A stretch of 5,312 nt of DNA, from NCBI GenBank assembly GCA_030043575.1, contig JASHXK010000337.1, positions 1 through 5,312 of the forward strand, in the 5' to 3' direction. This document shows positions 1 to 5,312 of this stretch, piece after piece (the stretch's first letter is position 1; every line of letters begins with the position of its first letter). A model generated the notes under the pieces. That model was not told where the DNA came from and did not search any database. It worked only from the letters and a program-made list of their open reading frames with translations. Source of the DNA: Terriglobales bacterium. GTDB taxonomy: Bacteria > Acidobacteriota > Terriglobia > Terriglobales > Acidobacteriaceae. Made by a program: the position numbers and the translations under genes.

Positions 1-33
1 TGCTCCGGGCCCAGGTAAGTCCAGCACGGAGAG

Positions 34-38
34 AGGAG
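34..38 (+). promoter_or_regulatory. Shine-Dalgarno for the first propeller gene
   Basis: AGGAG lies 6 nt upstream of the ATG at 45 in a purine-rich stretch, which is ideal spacing. It fixes the start codon, and the protein then begins directly with a signal peptide. Any promoter lies left of the window or in the 33 bases before this site, where I see no convincing -10/-35 pair. Confidence 0.8.
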
Positions 39-44
39 AAAAAG

Positions 45-1637
45 ATGAACCACAGCCGTAGGATGCTCTGGTACGCGCTGCCAGCTCTGTTGGTGGCAGT
101 GTGCCTTCTTGCACCAGGGCTAGCCCAAGCGCAACAGACAACCACAGGTATTCCCTGCTCGGAGATTGCTTCGCGCCATCTGCTGATGCAGGACAACATG
201 CGAGCCGGACTTACCCTGATTGAATGTGGAGTGGTGCAGGGCGGTAACGGCGAACGCAAGCGCGGCGAAGATGAAGAGCTTCCCCCGCAACCGCCCAATG
301 TTCAGGTGAGCAATCGCACCTGTACCGGACCGGATGCTTGCACGCACAGCGAGAGTATGGTCTGGGCCGACACCCAGGCCGGTAGCCAGCTGGTGGTCGT
401 CAATTACAACGACGATACCAACGGCAATGGCAGCAACTACTCGGGAACGTCCTACTCCACCGATGGAGGTTCGACCTTCACCGAAATCCTGCCGGCGCCA
501 TTCTCTAGCGGACATGGCACCAACTACGGCGATCCGCTGATGGTTTACAACCAGAAGCTGGCTCTGTTCTTCGGTGGCGACTTGGCGACCGGATGCGGCG
601 GCTTTGGAGTCGGCGTCTGGAGTTCTCCCGACGGCCAGAACTGGACGGCGGCAGGCTGCCCGGCCAGCATTGATGACGGCGACCGTCCGTCGATATGGGT
701 AGATAACAACCCCTTCAGCACCAAGTACGGCCGCATGTACGTGTCCTTCAATAACTTTGACATTGACGACGGAGCTCTCTTCGTCAGCTATTCGGACGAT
801 GGCCAGACATGGAGCACTCCGGTGCAGTTGACCACCGAGTTCGAGCGCGACGTGCAGCTGACCGGCGCACCTCCGGGACCTCCGGGACCGAATGCCACCT
901 ATACCAGCGCGGTGTTTCTAGCTGCTATGGATGAGGGCGGCGGCGGTTTGAACACGCGGCAGAACCTCATGTTCCACTCCTATGACGGCGGCAATACCTG
1001 GACCGAGATCATGGTGGGCTCGCGTTTCAACCCGCCCGGCGACGGTACTTGTGGCTACTTCGCCAAGATGAATCCTATCTGGCGGCACATGGGATGGGGT
1101 CAGCCCGCGGTTGGTCCCAACGGTGTGGTGCACTATGACTATGCCACGGCGGGCCAGATTTCCACCGGCGACATCATGTACACCCGTTCGTTGGATAACG
1201 GCAATACCTGGTCAACTCCGGTCCTGCTCAATACTCCGGAAACCAACCAGTACCAGAGCCACTGGATGCCTAACCTGTCGGTCAATTACTCCCCCGGCAC
1301 CTTCACGCAGCCGCAGGATGTAACCGCTTCCTGGTACGATCGCCGTCAGGCTACTTCGGCCTGCAACAACGTCGGCGATCCGGGATGCAACTACCAGCGT
1401 TACGGCGTGCAGTCCAACGACAATGGTGCAACCTGGGGATCGAACATCGAAATCAGCAACGTCATCATCGACGAGCCGGCTCAGGATGATCCCTACATTC
1501 AGAGCTGCTATACCGGTGACTATGACTACTCCACGGCGCTGAACGGCAATGCCTACATCACGTGGACGGACGGACGCGTTGCGGTGGGAGGCGTTCAGGT
1601 ACAGAACGTCTTCTTCGCCGCTCAGTCCGAGCCGTAA
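45..1637 (+). CDS. Secreted six-Asp-box beta-propeller protein (sialidase-like/BNR family), paralog 1
   Basis: 530 aa. Residues 1-29 form a Sec signal peptide: basic start (HSRR), hydrophobic core, and an AQA cleavage site before Gln30. C20 is not in a lipobox, so a soluble exported protein is expected. Residues 35-62 form a compact conserved module bounded by C38 and C61, followed by a charged, proline-rich linker (about 64-84). The rest is a propeller with Asp boxes ending at F145, W200, W256, W319, W389 and W464. Four are canonical S-x-D-x-G-x-T-[WF]; the second and third are degenerate. Starts are 55-75 residues apart, matching one per blade of a six-bladed fold. Other motifs common in uncharacterised secreted BNR proteins are DRPSIWVD (213-220), SWYDRR (429-434), GDYDY (491-495) and WTDGR (507-511). 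Ten cysteines remain after the signal peptide, suggesting disulfides. No C-terminal anchor or sorting signal is visible. Databases would probably label it exo-alpha-sialidase, but I cannot identify the FRIP motif, arginine triad or nucleophilic Tyr/Glu, so enzymatic activity is unproven. The downstream paralog and a terminator follow. Confidence 0.9.
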   Translation: MNHSRRMLWYALPALLVAVCLLAPGLAQAQQTTTGIPCSEIASRHLLMQDNMRAGLTLIECGVVQGGNGERKRGEDEELPPQPPNVQVSNRTCTGPDACTHSESMVWADTQAGSQLVVVNYNDDTNGNGSNYSGTSYSTDGGSTFTEILPAPFSSGHGTNYGDPLMVYNQKLALFFGGDLATGCGGFGVGVWSSPDGQNWTAAGCPASIDDGDRPSIWVDNNPFSTKYGRMYVSFNNFDIDDGALFVSYSDDGQTWSTPVQLTTEFERDVQLTGAPPGPPGPNATYTSAVFLAAMDEGGGGLNTRQNLMFHSYDGGNTWTEIMVGSRFNPPGDGTCGYFAKMNPIWRHMGWGQPAVGPNGVVHYDYATAGQISTGDIMYTRSLDNGNTWSTPVLLNTPETNQYQSHWMPNLSVNYSPGTFTQPQDVTASWYDRRQATSACNNVGDPGCNYQRYGVQSNDNGATWGSNIEISNVIIDEPAQDDPYIQSCYTGDYDYSTALNGNAYITWTDGRVAVGGVQVQNVFFAAQSEP

Positions 1638-1662
1638 ACTTGGTGACGTATGATTCTCACAC

Positions 1663-1697
1663 GGAGGATAACCGGACGGTTATCCTCCTTTTCTTTT
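1663..1697 (+). terminator. Rho-independent terminator between the two propeller genes
   Basis: A perfect 11-bp stem (GGAGGATAACC at 1663-1673 with GGTTATCCTCC at 1678-1688) closes a 4-nt GGAC loop. It is followed by TTTTCTTTT at 1689-1697. It begins 25 bases after the stop codon of paralog 1 and ends 26 bases before the start of paralog 2. It should end most transcripts of the first gene, so the second gene needs either readthrough or its own promoter. Confidence 0.88.
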
Positions 1698-1710
1698 CAG
1701 GCGCTTCGAT

Positions 1711-1716
1711 GAGGGG
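1711..1716 (+). promoter_or_regulatory. Shine-Dalgarno deciding the start of the second propeller gene
   Basis: GAGGGG lies 7 nt before the ATG at 1724 and decides the start. The same frame is open back to 1562, inside paralog 1, and has another ATG at 1709. However, only the 1724 start has correctly spaced ribosome-binding bases and puts the basic residues of the signal peptide (MKKHYR) at the terminus. Confidence 0.75.
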
Positions 1717-1723
1717 CAGGACG

Positions 1724-3316
1724 ATGAAGAAACACTACCGCATTCTTTTGTTCTGGCATCTGGTAACCGTACTCGCCATATGTCTCCTCCAGCATCCAGC
1801 GCAGGCGCAGGCGACAACGACCGGCATCCCGTGCTCACAGATTGCTGCGCTTCATCTCGAGAAGCAACAGAACCTGCGCGCTGGACTGACGTTGATTGAA
1901 TGCGGCGTGGAAAGAGGCGGCAGCGTTTCTGGTTCAGTCCGTGGCGTTGATGTCGATCCCCCTCAACCCCCGAACGTTCTAGTCAGCAACCGCTCCTGCT
2001 CCAGCCCTTCGACTTGTACCAAGAGCACCAGCATGATATGGCATAGCGCGCGCGCGGGCGATGACACGGTAGTGGTCACTTACAACGACGGCAATGGAAG
2101 CAGCTATTCGGGCGTTTCGTTCTCTACCGATGGTGGCGCGACTTTCACCGAAATTCAGCCCCCGCCCTTTGACTCCGGCCATGGCCAGAATTTCGGTGAC
2201 CCGTTGCTGGTTTACAACCAGAAGTTAGGCGAGTGGTTCGCCGGCGATCTGGCAACCGGCTGCGGCGGATTCGGCGTTGGCATGTGGAGCTCGCCCGACG
2301 GCCAGAACTGGAGCACGGCAGGCTGCGCTCATAATGGCGACGACGACGACCGACCCTCCATCTGGGTCGACAACAATCCTTTCAGCCGCGCGTACGGCCG
2401 AATGTACGTCTCGCTTAACAATTTCGCCGTGGGGGGTGGAGCGATCTTCGTTGCCTATTCCGACGATGGCAACACCTGGAGCACGCCGGCGCAGCTGACT
2501 ACCACCTTCATTCGCGATGTTCAGCTCACGGGCACGCTGCCAGGACCACCGCCGCCGAATGCCGGCTACAGCAGCGCCGTATTTCTCGCAGGGATGGATG
2601 AAGGTAGTGGCGGCCTGGGCACACGACAGAACATCATGTACCGCTCCACCGATGGCGGCAACACCTGGACGGCAATCATTATGGGCCCGCGCTTCAACCC
2701 GCCTGGCGACGGTCTCTGCTCTACCGGCAGCTTCTTCGCCAAGATAAATCCCATCTGGCGCACGCAGGGTTGGGGACAGCCTGGTGTGGGTCCCGATGGC
2801 GTGGTTCACTATGCCTACGCCGCGCAGGGTGCGCTCTCCACTGGAGACATCATGTATACCCGCTCGACCGACAACGGCAACACCTGGTCTTCGCCGATCG
2901 TGCTGAACGATCCCGAGACCAACCAATATCAAAGCCACTGGATGCCCTCGCTGTCGGTCAACTACAGCCCCAGCGCCTTCCGCCAGCCACAGGATGTTAC
3001 CGTCTCCTGGTACGACCGCCGGCAGGCCACGAGTCCTTGCAACAACGTTGGCGACCCCGGATGCAACTATCAGCGTTACGGTGTGCAATCGTCGGATAAC
3101 GGCAATACCTGGGGATCGAACATCGAGATCAGCAACATCATCATTCCTCAACCAGCGCAGGAGGATCCCGACTTTCCCGAAGACTGCTATGCCGGCGACT
3201 ACGATTACGCAACCGCGCTGAATGGGAACGCCTACGTGACCTGGACCGACGGCCGGGTGGCGGTGCAGGGCGTCCAGGTGCAGAACGTGGACTTTGCCAG
3301 CCAGCCTGAACCGTAA
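1724..3316 (+). CDS. Secreted six-Asp-box beta-propeller protein (sialidase-like/BNR family), paralog 2
   Basis: 530 aa from the ATG at 1724, the same length as its upstream neighbour and, by eye, about 70% identical to it. The signal peptide covers residues 1-28 (MKKHYR, hydrophobic core, AQA before Gln29; cleavage two residues later is also possible). The conserved N-terminal module spans C37-C60, then a Gly/Ser/Val linker that is almost unrelated to that of paralog 1. Asp boxes end at F141, W196, W252, W315, W388 and W463, the last being nearer consensus (DNGNTW) than in paralog 1. DRPSIWVD (209-216), SWYDRR (428-433), GDYDY (491-495) and WTDGR (507-511) are all kept, as are all ten mature cysteines. 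The main differences are loops: around 122-127, 202-208 (acidic DDDD), 235-239 (AVGGG against DIDDG), 333-336 and 481-487. A secreted or periplasmic binding protein or glycan-acting enzyme is plausible; the substrate is unknown. The stop codon is 8 bases from the stop of the convergent nucleotidyltransferase gene. Confidence 0.9.
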   Translation: MKKHYRILLFWHLVTVLAICLLQHPAQAQATTTGIPCSQIAALHLEKQQNLRAGLTLIECGVERGGSVSGSVRGVDVDPPQPPNVLVSNRSCSSPSTCTKSTSMIWHSARAGDDTVVVTYNDGNGSSYSGVSFSTDGGATFTEIQPPPFDSGHGQNFGDPLLVYNQKLGEWFAGDLATGCGGFGVGMWSSPDGQNWSTAGCAHNGDDDDRPSIWVDNNPFSRAYGRMYVSLNNFAVGGGAIFVAYSDDGNTWSTPAQLTTTFIRDVQLTGTLPGPPPPNAGYSSAVFLAGMDEGSGGLGTRQNIMYRSTDGGNTWTAIIMGPRFNPPGDGLCSTGSFFAKINPIWRTQGWGQPGVGPDGVVHYAYAAQGALSTGDIMYTRSTDNGNTWSSPIVLNDPETNQYQSHWMPSLSVNYSPSAFRQPQDVTVSWYDRRQATSPCNNVGDPGCNYQRYGVQSSDNGNTWGSNIEISNIIIPQPAQEDPDFPEDCYAGDYDYATALNGNAYVTWTDGRVAVQGVQVQNVDFASQPEP

Positions 3317-3324
3317 GGCTTCGG

Positions 3325-4065
3325 CTATTGCGGAAGGGATGGCAGCCCTGGATCGGTGGCGGCCCGCTGGAGATTCTCAACCGTGCCCAGATCGCGCCAG
3401 GAATATTCGTCTGCGCGAAAGCCGATAATGTTTTCTCCCTGGCCGGCGAGCCGCAAGTAGGTGGGGACGATCGGGAAAACTCCTTCTTCCGTCATCAGCG
3501 AAAAGATGCGGGGAGAAATCATGTGAATGCCGCAAAAGGCGAGTGGACGGCACTGGGGCGCAGAACGCACCATCTCAGCCGCATCGTCGTCTGACCTGCG
3601 GCCGCACAGCCGATTGTCATCGTCAAACAACAATTGTCGCGAACTGGCGCGCTCCTGGACAGCCAGAGTCGCGAGAGCTTTGCTTTTCCCGTGATGCTGC
3701 ACCATCCGTGCGAAATCGATGTTGCTGATCACGTCAACGTTGTGCGCAAGAAATGGCTCATCCGTGCGCTCCTCCAGAAAGAACCAGGCTGCTTTCTTTA
3801 ACCCGCCTCCCGTGTCAAGCAGCACTTCTTCACATGAAACCTCGATCCTCATTCCGAAGTTGTCGTTCGTCTTCAGGTAGTCGACAACCATATCCGCGAA
3901 GTGATGCACATTCACGATCACCTCGCGGATTCCGGAACTGCGCAAGCGCGCCAGCGTGATCTCCAACAAGGTGTGGCCGTTGATTTCGACCAGCGCCTTC
4001 GGGCGATCGTTGGTCAGCGGCCGCAATCGCGTTCCCAGACCTGCCGCCAGGATCATCGCGCGCAT
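3325..4065 (-). CDS. murU-like: MurU-like sugar-1-phosphate nucleotidyltransferase
   Basis: 246 aa. The protein should transfer a nucleotidyl group from NTP to a sugar 1-phosphate, releasing pyrophosphate. In the MurU pathway the product is UDP-MurNAc from MurNAc-1-P. It has a complete pyrophosphorylase fold: the G-x-G-T-R-x-R-P-x-T loop at residues 9-18 with RPKAL (K23), LLDTGGGLKKA (82-92) for base/sugar contacts, HNVDVISN (108-115) supplying metal ligand D111, and W223-RDLGT with the second metal Asp D225. Length fits the short MurU/RmlA-like class, with no C-terminal left-handed helix domain. The start at 4065 was chosen because it overlaps the upstream stop (TGATG), has GGAGAAG upstream, and places the nucleotide loop at the terminus; 39 further in-frame residues upstream lie inside the kinase gene and are not credible. 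HNVD replaces the NGD of proteobacterial MurU, so exact sugar specificity is not certain. The sugar kinase immediately upstream supports a MurNAc/GlcNAc salvage role; a generic NDP-hexose pyrophosphorylase is the alternative. Confidence 0.85.
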   Translation of the reverse strand: MRAMILAAGLGTRLRPLTNDRPKALVEINGHTLLEITLARLRSSGIREVIVNVHHFADMVVDYLKTNDNFGMRIEVSCEEVLLDTGGGLKKAAWFFLEERTDEPFLAHNVDVISNIDFARMVQHHGKSKALATLAVQERASSRQLLFDDDNRLCGRRSDDDAAEMVRSAPQCRPLAFCGIHMISPRIFSLMTEEGVFPIVPTYLRLAGQGENIIGFRADEYSWRDLGTVENLQRAATDPGLPSLPQ

Positions 4066-5312
4066 CAGTCGAGCTTCTCCAGTTCGCGATGTTTCACGAT
4101 CACCGTAACACCCTCTTGCGCCCGCAGATGCTCGGCCAACCGTTCGGCCAGATAGACCGAGCGGTGCTGACCGCCAGTACACCCGAACGACACCGACAGG
4201 CTTTTGAATCCGCGGTGCAGATAGTCGTCGACTGCGGCGTCGATCAGCGCGAACATGTTTGCCAGATACTGCCGCACCGTCTCCTGTTTTTCGAGAAATT
4301 CGATCACCGGCGCATCCTTGCCGGTCGCGGCCTTGAATCGCTCTTCCCTCCCCGGATTCGGAAGACTGCGCGCATCAAAGACAAATCCGCCGCCGTGCCC
4401 ACTTTCGTCTTTGGGGAGTCCGCACAGAAATGAAAAGCTAAGAATGCGAACCGTCAGCTTGTCGCCCTCCGCTGCCACGCCCTGCAGCCGTTGCGAAGCC
4501 ACCATCCCGGTGAACACTTTCATCAGCGCCGGCAAAGCGATCGGCAACTCGACATGGTTCAGCAGCCAGCGGACGTTCTTCAGCGCATAGGGAATGCTCT
4601 GCACGAACACCGGCCTGCCTTCGTACAACCCGCGAAATCCATATGCCCCCAACGCCTGCATGATGCGAATGAAAACGTAGGCGTAGTAATGTCGCAGGAA
4701 CCCGTCGCGGTCCAGCGTAACGTGTCCGGCAAGCTGCTCGAGATAATAATCCAGCAATTGTTGCCGCAGCTCCGGCGGCAGATCGGCCTTGGCGTCGAAC
4801 AGCAGTGACGCGATGTCGTACTGCAGCGCGCCCTTGCGTCCTCCCTGGTAATCCAGAAAGTATGGCTCACCATCGCGCAACATCACGTTTCGCGATTGAA
4901 GATCGCGATACAGAAAGTAGTCGCGGTCGGCGCTCAGGAGAAATTCAGTAAGACGACCGAAATCGTCTTCCAGCGCCTGCTCGTTAAACGTAATGCCGGC
5001 GAGCTTCAGGAAGTAGTACTTGAAGTAATTCAAATCCCAGGCGATCGATTGCTGATCGAAGCTCGCTCGCGGATAGCAAACCGAATAATTCAGATCGCGA
5101 CCGGCCTCGACCTGAAAACGCGGCAAGAGCGCGACGACCTTGCGATAGGCTTCGATCACCTTTGGAGCAATCTCGTCCCCCGATCGATTTCTCGTAAGGA
5201 ATTGAAAGAGCGTCAGGTCGCCCAGATCCTCTTCCAGATACGCGCCTTGATCCAGATCTTCGGCGTAGATCTCCGGCACCGGAAGCCCGTGGCGCCGAAA
5301 ATGTCTGGAAAA
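4065..5312 (-). CDS. AmgK-like sugar kinase fused to a RapZ C-terminal domain (5' end outside window)
   Basis: 415 residues are visible and the frame stays open to the window edge. The GTG at 5279 is not a credible start: the 11 codons before it (FSRHFRRHGLP) continue a typical kinase sequence, so it is an internal valine. The N-terminal lobe with its ATP loop is mostly missing. Counting from the window edge, the aminoglycoside phosphotransferase (APH) region covers about 1-255, with a hinge-like YLEEDLGDLTLF (25-36), catalytic loop YRDLQSRN (catalytic D137, N142), and metal motif LDYQGG (D154) followed by YDIASLLFD. After a short linker (about 275-284) comes a RapZ C-terminal domain: LTVRILSFSF, FVFDARSLPNPG, then GCTGGQHRSVY (377-387) and a terminal HRELEK. 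AmgK kinases phosphorylate MurNAc/GlcNAc at C1; the RapZ domain in E. coli binds glucosamine-6-phosphate and directs RNase E to the sRNA GlmZ. RapZ's own N-terminal P-loop domain is absent here, replaced by the kinase. The coupled MurU-like gene supports a cell-wall amino-sugar salvage role in the cytoplasm. Substrate is inferred. Confidence 0.85.
   Translation of the reverse strand, partial: FSRHFRRHGLPVPEIYAEDLDQGAYLEEDLGDLTLFQFLTRNRSGDEIAPKVIEAYRKVVALLPRFQVEAGRDLNYSVCYPRASFDQQSIAWDLNYFKYYFLKLAGITFNEQALEDDFGRLTEFLLSADRDYFLYRDLQSRNVMLRDGEPYFLDYQGGRKGALQYDIASLLFDAKADLPPELRQQLLDYYLEQLAGHVTLDRDGFLRHYYAYVFIRIMQALGAYGFRGLYEGRPVFVQSIPYALKNVRWLLNHVELPIALPALMKVFTGMVASQRLQGVAAEGDKLTVRILSFSFLCGLPKDESGHGGGFVFDARSLPNPGREERFKAATGKDAPVIEFLEKQETVRQYLANMFALIDAAVDDYLHRGFKSLSVSFGCTGGQHRSVYLAERLAEHLRAQEGVTVIVKHRELEKLD
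4068..4457 (-). other. RapZ C-terminal-type domain within the kinase fusion
   Basis: About 130 residues aligning end to end with the C-terminal domain of E. coli RapZ as I remember it: SFSF...GLP, FDARSLPNP, ATGKDAPVIEFLE, VSFGCTGGQHRSVYLAE and a final HRELEK. The phosphate-binding Thr-Gly and Arg of GCTGGxHRS (4158-4184) are intact. The position equivalent to RapZ His190 (NPHW in E. coli) is glycine here (NPGR; glycine codon 4350-4352). Confidence 0.82.
4074..4080 (-). promoter_or_regulatory. Internal Shine-Dalgarno for the nucleotidyltransferase
   Basis: On the minus strand GGAGAAG ends 8 nt before the ATG at 4065, inside the last codons of the kinase-RapZ gene. With the one-base TGATG stop/start overlap it implies translational coupling of the two enzymes. 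Confidence 0.6.

Larger units (their letters stand above)
45..3316 (+). repeat. Tandem gene duplication (two diverged direct copies)
   Basis: Copies 45-1637 and 1724-3316 are homologous over their whole length in the same orientation. Similarity is clear at DNA level in blocks: 1433-1460 matches 3112-3139 with one visible change, and 1362-1414 matches the region around 3038-3092 with mostly third-base changes. The many synonymous differences with preserved protein motifs indicate an old duplication with both copies under purifying selection. The 86-base spacer contains the terminator and is not part of the repeat. Confidence 0.88.

Noticed and set aside
87..104. Lipoprotein signal (cysteine 20 of paralog 1)
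   Set aside because: The residue before Cys is Val rather than Gly/Ala/Ser, the hydrophobic core continues beyond it, and a good AQA signal peptidase I site follows. Paralog 2 Cys20 is likewise inside the core.
414..440. DDTNGNGSN in paralog 1 as an EF-hand-like calcium loop
   Set aside because: It lacks the acidic residue at position 12, and the loop is shortened and changed in paralog 2. A simple Asn/Gly-rich turn is more likely.
120..515. 131-codon minus-strand frame opposite paralog 1
   Set aside because: No recognisable domain or ribosome-binding site. It is antisense to a clearly conserved secreted protein.
1562..1723. In-frame 54-codon extension of paralog 2 reaching back into paralog 1
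   Set aside because: It overlaps paralog 1 in another frame, crosses the terminator, has no ribosome-binding support and would bury the signal peptide. The 1724 start gives a clean Sec signal and a Shine-Dalgarno sequence.
2225..3151. Long 308-codon open frame on the minus strand opposite paralog 2
   Set aside because: Low-complexity Ala/Val/Arg-rich translation without motifs. It mirrors the codon pattern of the conserved propeller gene and is a high-GC shadow.
3311..3324. Possible hairpin CCGTAAGGCTTCGG at the convergent junction
   Set aside because: A continuous stem would need a bulge and a one-base loop; only three or four pairs remain otherwise, and no T-tract follows on either strand.
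4066..4182. 39-residue N-terminal extension of the nucleotidyltransferase
   Set aside because: It lies inside the RapZ-domain coding region in another frame. The pyrophosphorylase loop normally sits at the very N-terminus, matching the start at 4065.
5277..5279. GTG as the start of the kinase-RapZ protein
   Set aside because: The frame continues upstream to the window edge with kinase-like residues (FSRHFRRHGLP), and the N-lobe would otherwise be missing. It is an internal valine codon.

Overview
The window is a piece of a bacterial chromosome of moderately high GC with short intergenic gaps. It carries four genes in two convergent pairs. The organism cannot be named from the sequence alone. 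Secreted Asp-box propeller genes beside a kinase-RapZ fusion would fit an acidobacterial or similar soil Gram-negative genome, but this is inference, and the fusion arrangement also recalls Bacteroidota.

Left half (about 1-3316, + strand): two tandem paralogous genes, each exactly 530 codons plus stop, each with its own Shine-Dalgarno sequence and Sec signal peptide. Both encode secreted six-Asp-box beta-propeller proteins of the broad 'sialidase-like / BNR' type. They share ten cysteines at equivalent positions and a small, highly conserved N-terminal Cys-pair module. No standard sialidase active site is evident, so the substrate is unknown. A strong Rho-independent terminator (1663-1697) lies between them.

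Right half (3325-5312, - strand): a two-gene, translationally coupled operon whose stop codons face the propeller genes. The upstream gene runs off the right edge of the window. It encodes an aminoglycoside-phosphotransferase-fold sugar kinase (AmgK-like) fused to a domain homologous to the C-terminal, amino-sugar-sensing domain of RapZ. The downstream gene is a MurU-like sugar-1-phosphate nucleotidyltransferase, which overlaps its partner by one base (TGATG). Together they look like an anomeric sugar kinase and an NDP-sugar pyrophosphorylase for recycling cell-wall amino sugars (MurNAc/GlcNAc to UDP-MurNAc, bypassing fosfomycin-sensitive MurA). The RapZ-type domain on the kinase may be a built-in sensor or allosteric module; this is inference.

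There is no sign of mobile elements, CRISPR arrays, tRNA or rRNA, and no gene-free stretch longer than 86 bases. The most interesting items are the kinase-RapZ fusion with an altered ligand pocket, and the paired secreted propellers with their uncharacterised N-terminal module.
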